A DNA stretch of 64,000 nt from [Actinomadura] parvosata subsp. kistnae (GCF_900323885.1 NZ_OOHJ01000018.1:3955001-4019000); one strand, 5' to 3'. Numbered from the stretch's first letter, positions 26,077 to 36,955 are shown. The notes: a model not told the origin generated them from the letters alone. Program-made: numbers and translations.

Positions 26077-27018
26077 CTACTTCGAGGAGACGCCCACCCC
26101 CAGGTCGAACTCCCGGTAGACCCGCGCCCAGAACCCATCACGCAGCCACACCCGCGCCTCCGGGTAGGGCCGCAGCGAGTGCCCGAGCTCCTTCTCCGCC
26201 TCGATCAGCAGCTCGGTGTCGATCACGGTGGGCAGGATGGGCCCCGGCAGCAGGTCGCGGATGTTGTCGCGGCCACGGGTGAGGATCCACTTCTGGGCCA
26301 CGTGCTCGCCCACGTCCTCCACGCGGGGCCGGCTCGGCCCGAGCTTGGCGACCTGGCCGGGCTTGGCGTGCGGTTTGACGGGGGCGCGCCCGGCGAAGAC
26401 CTGCGCGGGCGAGGGTGCGGCGGCGGGCGGTGGGACGGGAACGGGCTGGGGAGCACGGCTGAAAAACGGTCTTAGGAAATCAGCACTGATCACTTCGACG
26501 GTGTCGGACTCCCACACCAGGCGTTCGGCCTGGTTGGTGCCGTACGGCGGTTCGACGCCCCACAGGTGGATGCGCACGCCGTACGCCTGCGCCGCCTCCA
26601 CCGCCGGGACCATGTCCTCATCACCTGCCAGCAGGATCGTGTCGGTGACCGCATGATGCCTGGCCAGGGCCTCCAGATCACTCCGGATCTGTGCGTCGAC
26701 ACCCTTCTGCTGGCCGCGGGCGTTCAGGTTGCCGAGTCGCACCTTGACCCACGGAAGCTGAGCGATGACACGCTGGTCGACGGTAGGCACGCGATCACGG
26801 GCTGCGTCATACCAATAGATCCGCAGAAGTTCGCCCGAAATGCGTTCCTCTGCATGTTTCTGTAGACTCTGGATGAGCTCATCGGCGGCCACCCGATATT
26901 CCTTGCGCTCCTTCGCGCCGAGCAGTACCTCACCTGCCGCCGCGTACAGATAACCGACATCCACTAGGACGGCGTACTTGGCTGCCACAGGATGCGGCAT
27001 GAGGTCTGGGATGGCCAT
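26077..27018 (-). CDS. NYN (PIN-like) nuclease-domain protein
   Basis: A 313-residue protein. The NYN domain (about 14-180) has the acidic residues of this RNase fold: VLVDVGYLYAA (Asp20), GVDAQIRSDLEAL and LLAGDEDMVPAVEAA. A Pro-rich linker (about 190-230) leads to a C-terminal helical region (VEDVGEHVAQKWILTRGRDN to the end) conserved in actinobacterial relatives. A GGAGGAC ribosome site precedes the ATG. GC content is visibly lower in the first half than in neighbouring genes. A role in RNA turnover is the usual guess; the target is unknown. Confidence 0.82.
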   Translation of the reverse strand: MAIPDLMPHPVAAKYAVLVDVGYLYAAAGEVLLGAKERKEYRVAADELIQSLQKHAEERISGELLRIYWYDAARDRVPTVDQRVIAQLPWVKVRLGNLNARGQQKGVDAQIRSDLEALARHHAVTDTILLAGDEDMVPAVEAAQAYGVRIHLWGVEPPYGTNQAERLVWESDTVEVISADFLRPFFSRAPQPVPVPPPAAAPSPAQVFAGRAPVKPHAKPGQVAKLGPSRPRVEDVGEHVAQKWILTRGRDNIRDLLPGPILPTVIDTELLIEAEKELGHSLRPYPEARVWLRDGFWARVYREFDLGVGVSSK

Positions 27019-27074
27019 GTCGTCCTCCAGGCCGCGGTGTTAGTTGATCGGCCGACTATATACGCCTACTTTCT

Positions 27075-27129
27075 CTAGATAGTCCCAACTCCCGGGGAAC
27101 TTGACACCCGATTCGCAGGATCTATCTAG
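27075..27129. promoter_or_regulatory. Inverted repeat and + strand promoter-like element
   Basis: The 107-bp gap upstream of the NYN gene is AT-rich. CTAGATAG (27075-27082) and CTATCTAG (27122-27129) are perfect inverted copies 39 bp apart. On the plus strand TTGACA (27101-27106), 16 bp, TATCTA (27123-27128) resembles a housekeeping promoter. It would fire into accE and pccB from the antisense side, since no + strand gene follows. Confidence 0.4.
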
Positions 27130-27338
27130 GGTAGTGCGCTCATCCGCCATGCCGACTTCCCTGGTGCGACAGGCTTACGCATAGCTCTAGCCGGGTTTCG
27201 CCACGTTTGTCGGGCCGGCTGTCTTCCGGGCTCGGCGGGCGCCTCCGCCCGGGCGCGCCGCGCCGCCAGGACGGCGGTGAGCGCGGCGATCTCCTCGGGC
27301 GTGGCGTCGCCCCGGACAATCCGCAGGTGAGGCGTCAT
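27126..27338 (-). CDS. accE: Acyl-CoA carboxylase epsilon subunit
   Basis: A 70-residue protein with the epsilon signature: MTPHLRIVRGDATPEEIAALTAVLAAR at the front and a Trp-containing tail (TWRNPARAM, SAWRMSALP). Epsilon subunits bind the beta subunit and boost the carboxylase in actinomycetes. The ATG at 27338 overlaps the pccB stop (ATGA). The longer reading frame reaching 27767 is only a shadow of pccB. Confidence 0.88.
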   Translation of the reverse strand: MTPHLRIVRGDATPEEIAALTAVLAARRARAEAPAEPGRQPARQTWRNPARAMRKPVAPGKSAWRMSALP

Positions 27339-28921
27339 AGCGGGATGTTCCCATGCTTCTTGGGCGGCAGCGTCATCCGCTTGTTCCTGAGGGCCCGCAG
27401 CGCCCTGATGACCTGGGGCCGGGTTTCGGACGGCCGGATCACCGCGTCCACGTAGCCGCGCTCGGCCGCGATGTACGGGTTGGCCAGGGTGTCCTCGTAC
27501 TCGGTGACGAGGGCGGCCCGCTCGGCCTCGGGGTCGGCGGCGGCGGCGAGCCTGCGCCGGTGCAGGATGTTGACCGCGCCCTGCGCCCCCATGACCGCGA
27601 TCTGCGCGGTGGGCCAGGCCAGGTTGATGTCCGCGCCGAGGTGCTTGGAGCCCATGACGTCGTACGCGCCGCCGTACGCCTTGCGGGTGATGACCGTGAT
27701 CAGCGGGACGGTGGCCTCGGCGTAGGCGTACAGGAGCTTGGCGCCGCGCCGGATGATTCCGTTCCATTCCTGATCGGTACCGGGCAGGAAACCCGGCACA
27801 TCTACAAAAGTCAGGATAGGAATATTAAACGCATCACATGTTCGAATAAATCTCGCGGCCTTCTCGGATGCGTTGATATCCAGACATCCGGCGAAATGCA
27901 TGGGCTGGTTGGCCACCACGCCCACCGGCTGGCCGTCCAGCCGCCCGTACCCGACCACCACGTTCGGCGCGAACAGCGCGTGGACCTCCAGGAACTCCCC
28001 GTCGTCCAGCACGTGCTCGATCACCTGGCGCATGTCGTACGGCTGGTTCGGCGAGTCGGGGATCACCTCGTCCAGCGCCGGATCCGGGTCGAGGTCGGTG
28101 ACCGGCTCGTACGCCGGAGCCTCGTCCAGGTTGTTCGACGGCAGGTACGACAGCAGCGCCTTGACGTACTCCAGCGCGTCCTGCTCGTCGGACGCCTGGT
28201 AGTGGGCCACCCCCGAGCGGGTGTTGTGCGCGTGCGCCCCGCCCAGCTCCTCGAACGTGACCTCCTCGCCGGTCACCGTCTTGATCACGTCGGGCCCCGT
28301 GATGAACATGTGCGACGTCTGGTCCACCATCACCACGAAGTCGGTCAGCGCGGGGGAGTAGACGTGCCCGCCCGCCGCGGCGCCCATGATGAGCGAGATC
28401 TGCGGGATGACGCCGGAGGCGTGCACGTTGCGCTTGAAGATCTCGGCGTACAGGCCGAGCGCGACCACGCCCTCCTGGATGCGGGCGCCGCCGCCCTCGT
28501 TGATGCCGATGATCGGGCAGCCGGTCTTCAGCGCCAGGTCGAGCACCTTGACGATCTTCTCGCCGTACACCTCGCCGAGCGAGCCGCCGAACACCGTCAC
28601 GTCCTGCGAGAACACGCACACCTGGCGGCCGTCGATCGTGCCGTGCCCGGTGATGACGCCGTCGCCGTACGGCCGGCGCTCTTCCATCCCGAACATAGTG
28701 GACCTGTGCCGGGCGAACTCGTCGAACTCCACGAACGAGCCCTCGTCCAGCAGCGCCAGCACCCGCTCCCTGGCCGTCATCTTGCCCTTGGCGTGCTGCT
28801 TGTCCACCGCCGCTGACGAGCCCGCATGCACGGCCTCGTCGAGCCGCCGCTCCAGATCGGCGATCTTTCCGGCGGTGGTGTGGATATCCGGTTGCTCCGG
28901 CATCGCCTCCGCAGTACTCAT
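27335..28921 (-). CDS. pccB: Propionyl/acyl-CoA carboxylase beta (carboxyltransferase) subunit
   Basis: Transfers the carboxyl group from biotin to propionyl- or acetyl-CoA, making methylmalonyl- or malonyl-CoA. It has 528 residues, full length, with the start MSTAEAMPEQPD at 28921. The two oxyanion-hole regions are GGGARIQEG and GAAAGGHVYSPALTD in the N-half and the GGAYDVMGSKHLGAD region in the C-half. It needs a biotinylated alpha subunit encoded elsewhere; birA lies at 36134. One stretch around 27799-27858 is strikingly AT-rich with rare codons. The start codon follows a TAGCCT hexamer by 7 bases, so the mRNA may be leaderless. Confidence 0.93.
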   Translation of the reverse strand: MSTAEAMPEQPDIHTTAGKIADLERRLDEAVHAGSSAAVDKQHAKGKMTARERVLALLDEGSFVEFDEFARHRSTMFGMEERRPYGDGVITGHGTIDGRQVCVFSQDVTVFGGSLGEVYGEKIVKVLDLALKTGCPIIGINEGGGARIQEGVVALGLYAEIFKRNVHASGVIPQISLIMGAAAGGHVYSPALTDFVVMVDQTSHMFITGPDVIKTVTGEEVTFEELGGAHAHNTRSGVAHYQASDEQDALEYVKALLSYLPSNNLDEAPAYEPVTDLDPDPALDEVIPDSPNQPYDMRQVIEHVLDDGEFLEVHALFAPNVVVGYGRLDGQPVGVVANQPMHFAGCLDINASEKAARFIRTCDAFNIPILTFVDVPGFLPGTDQEWNGIIRRGAKLLYAYAEATVPLITVITRKAYGGAYDVMGSKHLGADINLAWPTAQIAVMGAQGAVNILHRRRLAAAADPEAERAALVTEYEDTLANPYIAAERGYVDAVIRPSETRPQVIRALRALRNKRMTLPPKKHGNIPL

Positions 28922-28928
28922 GCGCGCA

Positions 28929-28951
28929 AGGCTAACCCGTCCTCCTAGAGT
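28929..28951. promoter_or_regulatory. Back-to-back -10 elements in a 36-bp divergent gap
   Basis: The pccB and ABC ATPase start codons are only 36 bp apart. Minus strand: TAGCCT (28934-28929), 7 bases, ATG 28921. Plus strand: TAGAGT (28946-28951), 6 bases, ATG 28958. Neither has a usable ribosome site in between. Both fit leaderless promoters. Their -35 regions would lie inside the opposite gene's first codons. Confidence 0.6.
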
Positions 28952-28957
28952 GGAGCC

Positions 28958-29740
28958 ATGTCGGACGCGGTTCGCACGCACGCCCTCGTGAAAAGATTCG
29001 GGCAGCAAATCGCCGTCGCGGGGGTGGACCTCGTGGTCCCCGCCGGGAGCTTCGCCGGGCTGGTCGGGCCCAACGGAGCGGGCAAGACGACCACCCTCAG
29101 CATGATCACCGGGCTGCTGCGCCCCGACGGCGGCTCCGCCGAGGTCGACGGCTTCCACGTCTGGCGCGACCCCGTGGAGGTGAAGGCGCGCATCGGGGTG
29201 CTGCCCGAGGGGTTACGGCTGTTCGAGCGGCTGTCCGGCCGCGAGCTGCTCCTCTACAACGGGCGGCTGCGCGGCATCCCCAAGGCCGACGTCGAGCAGC
29301 GCGCCGCCGAGCTGCTGGCCGTGATGGACCTGACCGGCGCCGCGGACAAGCTCGTCGTCGACTACTCCACCGGCATGCGCAAGAAGATCGGCCTGGCCGC
29401 GGCGCTGCTGCACAACCCGTCCGTGCTCTTCCTCGACGAGCCGTTCGAGGGCGTCGACCCGGTCAGCGCCGACACGCTGACGGAGGTGCTGCGGCGCTAC
29501 ACCGCCTCCGGCTCCACCGTCATCTTCTCCAGCCACGTGATGGACCTGGTCGAGCGGCTGTGCGACTGGGTGTCGGTGATGAGCGCGGGCCACATCGTGG
29601 CACAGGGCCCCTTGGCGGACGTACGCGGCGACCGTCCCTCGCTCAACCAGGCGTTCCTGGAGCTCGTCGGCCGCTCCGCGCACACCGGCGGGCCGGGCCT
29701 GAGCTGGCTCGGCGCCCGGCCGTCCGAGCCGCGCCCATGA
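28958..29740 (+). CDS. ABC transporter ATP-binding protein
   Basis: A 260-residue nucleotide-binding subunit. Walker A is GPNGAGKTTTL (about 36-46), the signature is the variant YSTGMRKKIGLAAAL, and Walker B is VLFLDEPFEGVDP, followed by a switch His in IFSSHVMDLVE. This is the pattern of DrrA/CcmA-type ABC-2 exporters. The gene is coupled by ATGA to the membrane subunit. The start is probably leaderless (see 28929-28951). The substrate is unknown. Confidence 0.9.
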   Translation: MSDAVRTHALVKRFGQQIAVAGVDLVVPAGSFAGLVGPNGAGKTTTLSMITGLLRPDGGSAEVDGFHVWRDPVEVKARIGVLPEGLRLFERLSGRELLLYNGRLRGIPKADVEQRAAELLAVMDLTGAADKLVVDYSTGMRKKIGLAAALLHNPSVLFLDEPFEGVDPVSADTLTEVLRRYTASGSTVIFSSHVMDLVERLCDWVSVMSAGHIVAQGPLADVRGDRPSLNQAFLELVGRSAHTGGPGLSWLGARPSEPRP

Positions 29741-31341
29741 GCACCCCGTCCGGGAGCACCCCCGCGGTCAGCACCTCGTCGATGAGCACCGTCGCGCTGT
29801 TCGCGCGGCTCAAGCTCCGCCTGATGGCCGGTAACCTGCGCGGCGACCTCCAGCGCAAGCTCGGCTTCATCCTCACCCTCATCGCCGCCGTCTGGTTCGC
29901 CGTGCTCGGCTTCCTCCAGCTGGGCCTGCTGCGGCTGGCCTCGCCGGACCTCTCGGCCGCGCTCGTGATCGTGGCCTTCTCCGTGTTCCTGTTCGGCTGG
30001 ATGGTCGTGCCGCTGATGGCGTTCGGCCTGGACGACACGCTCGACCCGGCCAAGCTGTCGCTGTTCCCGCTGGGGACGCGGCGGATGGCGATCGGCCTGT
30101 TCACCGCGTCCGTGACCGGGGTCTGGCCGGTGGCGATGCTGTTCGTCATGTTCGGCGCCTGGATCGGGCTGGCCGACGGCGCCGGGGGCTGGCTGCTCGG
30201 GGTGCCGGCCGTGCTGGTGCAGTTCGCGCTGTGCGTGGTGACGTCCCGGCTGATCACGACGGCGCTGTCCAGCGGGCTGCGCACCCGGCGCGGCCGGGAC
30301 GTGCTGGCCGTGGCCGCGCTGCTCGTCGTGCTGCTCGCCCAGCTGCCCAACCTGCTGATGAACGGCGGCCTCGGCGACCCCGGAGCCGTGCTGCGGCAGC
30401 TCGCCGCCGCGCTGCGCTGGACCCCGCCCGGCATGCTCGCCCACGCCATCGCCGACGGTGGCCTCGTCGGGCTGGCCGAGGTGGTCTTCGTGGCGCTGCT
30501 CACCGTGGCGCTGGCCTGGCTGTGGATCAAGGCGCTCGGCCGCGCGCTCGTCACGCCCGACGTCTCCACGCAGGCCGCGTCCGTCCGCAAGGAGAGCGGC
30601 CTCGTCGACCGGTTCCTGCCGGACGGGCCGCTGGCGGCCGTGGTGACCAAGGAGCTGAAGTACATCAGGCGCGAGCCCCGCTACCGGGTCGGCTGGTTCA
30701 GCGCGGTCCTGGTGACGATCGTGCTGTCGTTCTCCCTGACCAGGTCGGGCGGCGGCGCGGCCGGGCTGCCGATCCTCCTCACCGCCTTCGGCGGGCTGCT
30801 GATGGCACTGCAGTCGGCCAACGCGTTCGGCGTCGAGGGCCGCTCCCTGTGGATGAACGCCGTCGCCTTCGGCTCCGAGCGCGGCCTGGCCACCGACCTG
30901 GCCGGGCGGCACCTGGCCGCCTCCGCCGTCGCCGTGCCGCTGCTGGCCGTGCTCGCCGTCGCCTCCGCGCTGCTCACCGGGCATCCCGAGGCGATCCTGG
31001 CCGCCGTACCCGTCGGGTGGGGCGCGCTCGGCATCGGGTTCGGCGTCGGGTCGGTGGCCAGCGTGGTGCTGCCGTACAGCGTGCCCGAGCGGATGAACGC
31101 CTTCAGCAGCGCCGCCCCCGGCCAGGGCGGCATCGCGCTCGCCTCCTCCATGGGCTCCATGGTGGCGATCGGGCTGCTCACGCTGCCGTTCGTGGTGCCG
31201 CTCCTGCTCGGCCTCACGTGGGTGTGCGTGCTCGCCCCGTTCTACGGCCTGCTCCTGGAGGTGCTCGGCCGTCGGCTCGCCGCGCGGATCGGCTTCGCCC
31301 GTACACCGGAGCTGCTGGCGGCCGTCTCAAAGGCCACCTGA
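29737..31341 (+). CDS. ABC exporter membrane subunit
   Basis: A 534-residue polytopic membrane protein with about 12 hydrophobic helices. It starts after a Ser/Thr-rich tail (MSTPSGSTPAVSTSS) at ATG 29737, overlapping the ATPase stop. It has a cytosolic loop with FLPDGPLAAVVTKELKYIRREPRYRVG, a pattern seen in large ABC-2-like permeases. It forms the exporter with the preceding ATPase. I cannot name the substrate. Confidence 0.82.
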   Translation: MSTPSGSTPAVSTSSMSTVALFARLKLRLMAGNLRGDLQRKLGFILTLIAAVWFAVLGFLQLGLLRLASPDLSAALVIVAFSVFLFGWMVVPLMAFGLDDTLDPAKLSLFPLGTRRMAIGLFTASVTGVWPVAMLFVMFGAWIGLADGAGGWLLGVPAVLVQFALCVVTSRLITTALSSGLRTRRGRDVLAVAALLVVLLAQLPNLLMNGGLGDPGAVLRQLAAALRWTPPGMLAHAIADGGLVGLAEVVFVALLTVALAWLWIKALGRALVTPDVSTQAASVRKESGLVDRFLPDGPLAAVVTKELKYIRREPRYRVGWFSAVLVTIVLSFSLTRSGGGAAGLPILLTAFGGLLMALQSANAFGVEGRSLWMNAVAFGSERGLATDLAGRHLAASAVAVPLLAVLAVASALLTGHPEAILAAVPVGWGALGIGFGVGSVASVVLPYSVPERMNAFSSAAPGQGGIALASSMGSMVAIGLLTLPFVVPLLLGLTWVCVLAPFYGLLLEVLGRRLAARIGFARTPELLAAVSKAT

Positions 31342-31343
31342 GC

Positions 31344-31373
31344 AGTGGTCTAGTCCAATAACTGAGACCGGTC
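31344..31373 (+). promoter_or_regulatory. DasR-like operator and second palindrome upstream of ppc
   Basis: AGTGGTCTAGTCCAAT (31344-31359) matches the DasR/GntR consensus ACTGGTCTAGACCAGT at 13 of 16 positions. A perfect palindrome AGACCGGTCT lies at 31364-31373. Both are 37-66 bp upstream of the predicted ppc transcription start. The regulator itself is not in this window. Confidence 0.5.
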
Positions 31374-31396
31374 TACGGCGTCCAAAAGTGACTCGC

Positions 31397-31402
31397 TACC
31401 CT
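31397..31402 (+). promoter_or_regulatory. Predicted -10 of a leaderless ppc transcript
   Basis: TACCCT ends 7 bases before the ATG at 31410, and no Shine-Dalgarno sequence lies between. This matches the spacing seen at seven other starts in this window. Confidence 0.5.
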
Positions 31403-31409
31403 TCGAGAC

Positions 31410-34030
<2,621 letters not shown>

Positions 34031-34038
34031 CGCTCCCG

Positions 34039-34081
34039 GTGAGCGGGAGGTGACCCCCGAGGGGGCGCCTCCCGCGCTCAC
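34039..34081. terminator. Bidirectional terminator-like hairpin
   Basis: GTGAGCGGGAGG (34039-34050) pairs with CCTCCC-gc-GCTCAC (34068-34081), and an inner CCCCC/GGGGG closes the loop. It lies between the converging ppc and epoxide hydrolase genes, and the latter's stop codon is inside the stem. There is no T-run, as is common in high-GC actinomycetes. Confidence 0.6.
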
Positions 34082-35160
34082 CCGAGGCTGCGGAAGAAGG
34101 CGATGACGTCCGAGGTGAGGGCTTCCGTGGCGGAGTGGGCCGTGTAGTGGCCGTGGGCCGGGGCCGGGAGGGTCTTCCAGGAGACGATGTTGGTGTGGTC
34201 GCGGTCGGCGAAGCGGCGGATCGACGTGAAGTCGCCCTCGCCCATGGCCAGCGCGATCGGCACGGTGGTCGGCTCCTTGGGCTGCTCGGCGCGGGCGTTC
34301 TCCCAGTAGAGGCGCAGCGCGGAGCCGGCCGTGCCGGTGAACCAGTGGATGGCGGCGTTGGCGATCACGAAGTCGTCGTCGAGGTCCTCGTCGAAGAGCT
34401 GGGCGAGCCAGCCGACGAGCCCGGCGGGGGAGTCGGTGATGGCGTGCGCGAGCGTCTGCGGCTGCTGGGACTGCAACACGTTGAACGCGCCCTTCTCCTT
34501 CCAGAACCAGTCGAGCACGGCCAGCCCCGCCTGCTCCTCCTCGCTCAGGCCGGCGAACTCGGCCGGGTCGCCCGAGGGGAAGGAGAAGATCTGGGTGACG
34601 TGCACGCCCACGACGTGCTCGGGGGCGATCCGGCCGATCTCGGGGGAGATCATCGAGCCGCCGTCGTTGCCGACCGCGCCGTAGCGCTCGTAGCCGAGGC
34701 GGGACATCAGCTCGGCCCAGGCCCTGGCGATGCGCTGGTTGTTCCAGCCGAGCTCGCGGGTGGGGCCGGAGAAGCCGTAGCCGGGCAGCGACGGGATGAC
34801 CAGGTGGAAGTGGCGCGACAGGGGCTCGATGGCGCGCAGGTATTCGGCGATGGAGCCGGGCCAGCCGTGGGTGAGGATCAGGGGGAGCGCGTCGGGGTTG
34901 TCGGAGCGGACGTGCAGGAAGTGGATGTTCTGGCCGTCGATCTCGGTGGTGAACTGCGGGTACGCGTTGAGCGTGGCCTCCAGCGCCCGCCAGTCGAACC
35001 CGTCGCGCCAGTGGGCGACCAGCCGCTTGACCCGCTCGACGCTGACGCCCTGCTCGGCGCCGGGGATCTCGTCGGCGAAGCGGGTGCGGGCGAGGCGGGC
35101 CTGGAGGTCGTCGAGGTCGGCCTGGGGGATCTGGACGCGGAAGGGGGTGATGGTGCTCAT
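34078..35160 (-). CDS. Epoxide hydrolase (EHN-domain alpha/beta hydrolase)
   Basis: A 360-residue hydrolase of the microsomal epoxide hydrolase type. It has the N-terminal EHN domain (PFRVQIPQADLDDLQARLARTRF), the oxyanion loop THGWPGS, and nucleophile Asp in AVGNDGGSM; the late His is likely in RDHTNIVSW. Such enzymes open epoxides to diols and are common detoxification enzymes. The upstream region has two copies of a palindromic operator (35185-35233), so expression is probably induced by a substrate through a TetR-like repressor not found nearby. Confidence 0.88.
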   Translation of the reverse strand: MSTITPFRVQIPQADLDDLQARLARTRFADEIPGAEQGVSVERVKRLVAHWRDGFDWRALEATLNAYPQFTTEIDGQNIHFLHVRSDNPDALPLILTHGWPGSIAEYLRAIEPLSRHFHLVIPSLPGYGFSGPTRELGWNNQRIARAWAELMSRLGYERYGAVGNDGGSMISPEIGRIAPEHVVGVHVTQIFSFPSGDPAEFAGLSEEEQAGLAVLDWFWKEKGAFNVLQSQQPQTLAHAITDSPAGLVGWLAQLFDEDLDDDFVIANAAIHWFTGTAGSALRLYWENARAEQPKEPTTVPIALAMGEGDFTSIRRFADRDHTNIVSWKTLPAPAHGHYTAHSATEALTSDVIAFFRSLG

Positions 35161-35184
35161 GGACGAACCTCCGAGAGAAGGAAC

Positions 35185-35233
35185 GGAATGTTTCGTTCTG
35201 TTCCCAGAATAGCAGAACGGAATGCTTCATTCC
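35185..35233 (-). promoter_or_regulatory. Tandem TetR-type operators before the epoxide hydrolase
   Basis: GGAATGTTTCGTTCT (35185-35199) and GGAATGCTTCATTCC (35219-35233) are two copies of one 15-bp element, 34 bp apart. The second is a perfect palindrome (GGAATG/CATTCC). Each copy is preceded by GAAC. GTTCTG and CAGAAC between them also form inverted arms. The placement is just upstream of the start at 35160. Confidence 0.65.
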
Positions 35234-35238
35234 ACTGT

Positions 35239-36078
35239 TTAGCCGATGATCCTTTCCGCCCCCGCGTACACGTTGCAGCGCTCCCCGCGCAGGAAGCCCA
35301 CCAGCGTCAACCCGAACTCCCTGGCCAGCTCCACCGCCAGCGACGACGGCGCCGACACCGCGCACACCACCGGGACGCCCGCCGCCAGCGCCTTCTGCAT
35401 GATCTCGTAGCTGGTCCGCCCGCTCACCATGAGCACGTGCTCGGCCAGCGGCAGCCGCCCCGTCAGTGAGGCCCAGCCGACCAGCTTGTCCACCGCGTTG
35501 TGCCGGCCCACGTCCTCGCGCACCGCCATCGGCGTCCCGTCGGCGGAGAACAGCCCGGCCGCGTGCAGGCCGCCCGTCTTGCCGAAGACGCCCTGGGCCG
35601 CCCGCAACGCGTCCGGCAGCCCGTACAGCACCTCGGGGGTGAGCTTGAGCGAGCCGCGCGGGACGGCCGCGCACCGGTCGCGCAGCGCGTCGAGGCTCGC
35701 CGAGCCGCAGACGCCGCACGCGCTGGAGGTCAGGAAGTGGCGGTCGAGCGCGGGCAGGTCGGGCAACGGGCCGCGCAGGCGCACGGTGACGGTGTTGTAG
35801 CGGGCCTCGGGCGGCAGATCCTCGTCGGTGCAGTAGGCGATCGACGCGATGTCCTCGTGCCGGGCCAGCCCCTCGCCGTGCAGGAAGCCGGCGGCCAGCT
35901 CGAAGTCGTGCCCCGGCGTGCGCATGGTGATCGCGACGGTCCGGCGCGTGCCGTCGGGCGCGGTCAGGCGCAGCTCCAGCGGCTCCTCCGTGGCCAGGTC
36001 GTCGCGCCGCTCCCGGGCGGACGAGCCGGACAGCTCCGTGATCCTGATCCGGGTGGTCGGCCCGGGGCGCTCGCTCAC
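35239..36078 (-). CDS. fdhD: FdhD sulfurtransferase for formate dehydrogenase maturation
   Basis: Carries sulfur from IscS to the molybdenum cofactor of formate dehydrogenase. It has 279 residues from GTG 36078 (an in-frame ATG at 36117 would add 13 unlikely residues). The catalytic pair is in SSACGVCGSASLD, and the remaining family motifs are TPGHDFELAAGFLHGEG and the FSADGTPMAVREDVGRHNAVDKL stretch. No formate dehydrogenase is in this window, so its partner must be elsewhere. Confidence 0.9.
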   Translation of the reverse strand: MSERPGPTTRIRITELSGSSARERRDDLATEEPLELRLTAPDGTRRTVAITMRTPGHDFELAAGFLHGEGLARHEDIASIAYCTDEDLPPEARYNTVTVRLRGPLPDLPALDRHFLTSSACGVCGSASLDALRDRCAAVPRGSLKLTPEVLYGLPDALRAAQGVFGKTGGLHAAGLFSADGTPMAVREDVGRHNAVDKLVGWASLTGRLPLAEHVLMVSGRTSYEIMQKALAAGVPVVCAVSAPSSLAVELAREFGLTLVGFLRGERCNVYAGAERIIG

Positions 36079-36133
36079 CCCACCATCTTGCCTCCTCCAT
36101 CTTCCGGCGCCGGCCATCAGGGAAGATGGGGAG

Positions 36134-36955
36134 ATGGCCGACTCACGCTACTCCGACCTCGACCGCCCGCCGCTGTCCGAGGCGGCGCTCAACCGCGCCC
36201 TGGTCCACCCGGGCTCGATGTGGACGGCTGTCACCGTCGTCGACAGCACCGGCTCCACCAACGCCGACCTCGCCCGGGCCGCCAGAGAGGGCGCGCCCGA
36301 GGGCACGGTGCTGGTCGCGGAGGCGCAGGAGGCCGGGCGCGGGCGCCTCGGCCGCACCTGGTCGGCGCCGGCCCGCTCGGGGCTGACGTTCTCCATCCTG
36401 CTGCGGCCCGAGGTGCCGCCGCTCGCGCAGGGCTGGCTCCCGCTCCTGTACGGCGTGGCCGCCGCCTCCGCCGTGCGCCGCCTCGCGGAGGTCGAGGTGG
36501 GCCTCAAGTGGCCCAACGACCTGCTGATCGGCGAGCGCAAGCTGGCCGGCGTGCTGGCCGAGCGGGTCGAGGACGCCGTCGTCATCGGCATGGGCCTGAA
36601 CGTGACGCTCCGCCCCGACGAGCTGCCCACCGAGACGGCCACGTCGCTGGGCATCGAGCAGGCCGCCTGCCTCGACCGCGACCCGCTGCTGCGGGCCGTG
36701 CTGCGCGAGTTCGAGAGCCACTACCGCGACTGGACCGAGGCCAAGGGCGACGCCGACGCGGCGGGGCTGCGCGCGGCGTACCTCGCCGTCAGCGCCACCG
36801 TCGGCCGCGACGTGCGGGTGGAGCTGCCCGCCCAGCAGGCGCTGACCGGCCGCGCGACCGGCGTGGACGGCGCCGGCCACCTCCAGGTGGAGTCGGCCGG
36901 CGAGCGCTACACGCTGAGCGCCGGCGACGTCGTGCACGTGCGGGCGGTGGACTGA
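36134..36955 (+). CDS. birA: Biotin-[acetyl-CoA-carboxylase] ligase
   Basis: Attaches biotin to carboxylase carrier lysines, for example the partner of pccB. It has 273 residues and is monofunctional (no N-terminal DNA-binding domain). Motifs: STGSTNADLAR, the biotinyl-AMP loop GRGRLGRTW, KWPNDLLI and KLAGVL, with the C-terminal SH3-like domain at about 225-273. The start ATG 36134 lies 55 bp from the divergent fdhD. The earlier in-frame ATGs are inside the fdhD shadow. Confidence 0.92.
   Translation: MADSRYSDLDRPPLSEAALNRALVHPGSMWTAVTVVDSTGSTNADLARAAREGAPEGTVLVAEAQEAGRGRLGRTWSAPARSGLTFSILLRPEVPPLAQGWLPLLYGVAAASAVRRLAEVEVGLKWPNDLLIGERKLAGVLAERVEDAVVIGMGLNVTLRPDELPTETATSLGIEQAACLDRDPLLRAVLREFESHYRDWTEAKGDADAAGLRAAYLAVSATVGRDVRVELPAQQALTGRATGVDGAGHLQVESAGERYTLSAGDVVHVRAVD

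Noticed and set aside
27126..27767. Longer start for the epsilon subunit
   Set aside because: Residues before 27338 are an out-of-frame reading of pccB; the family N-terminus starts exactly at 27338.
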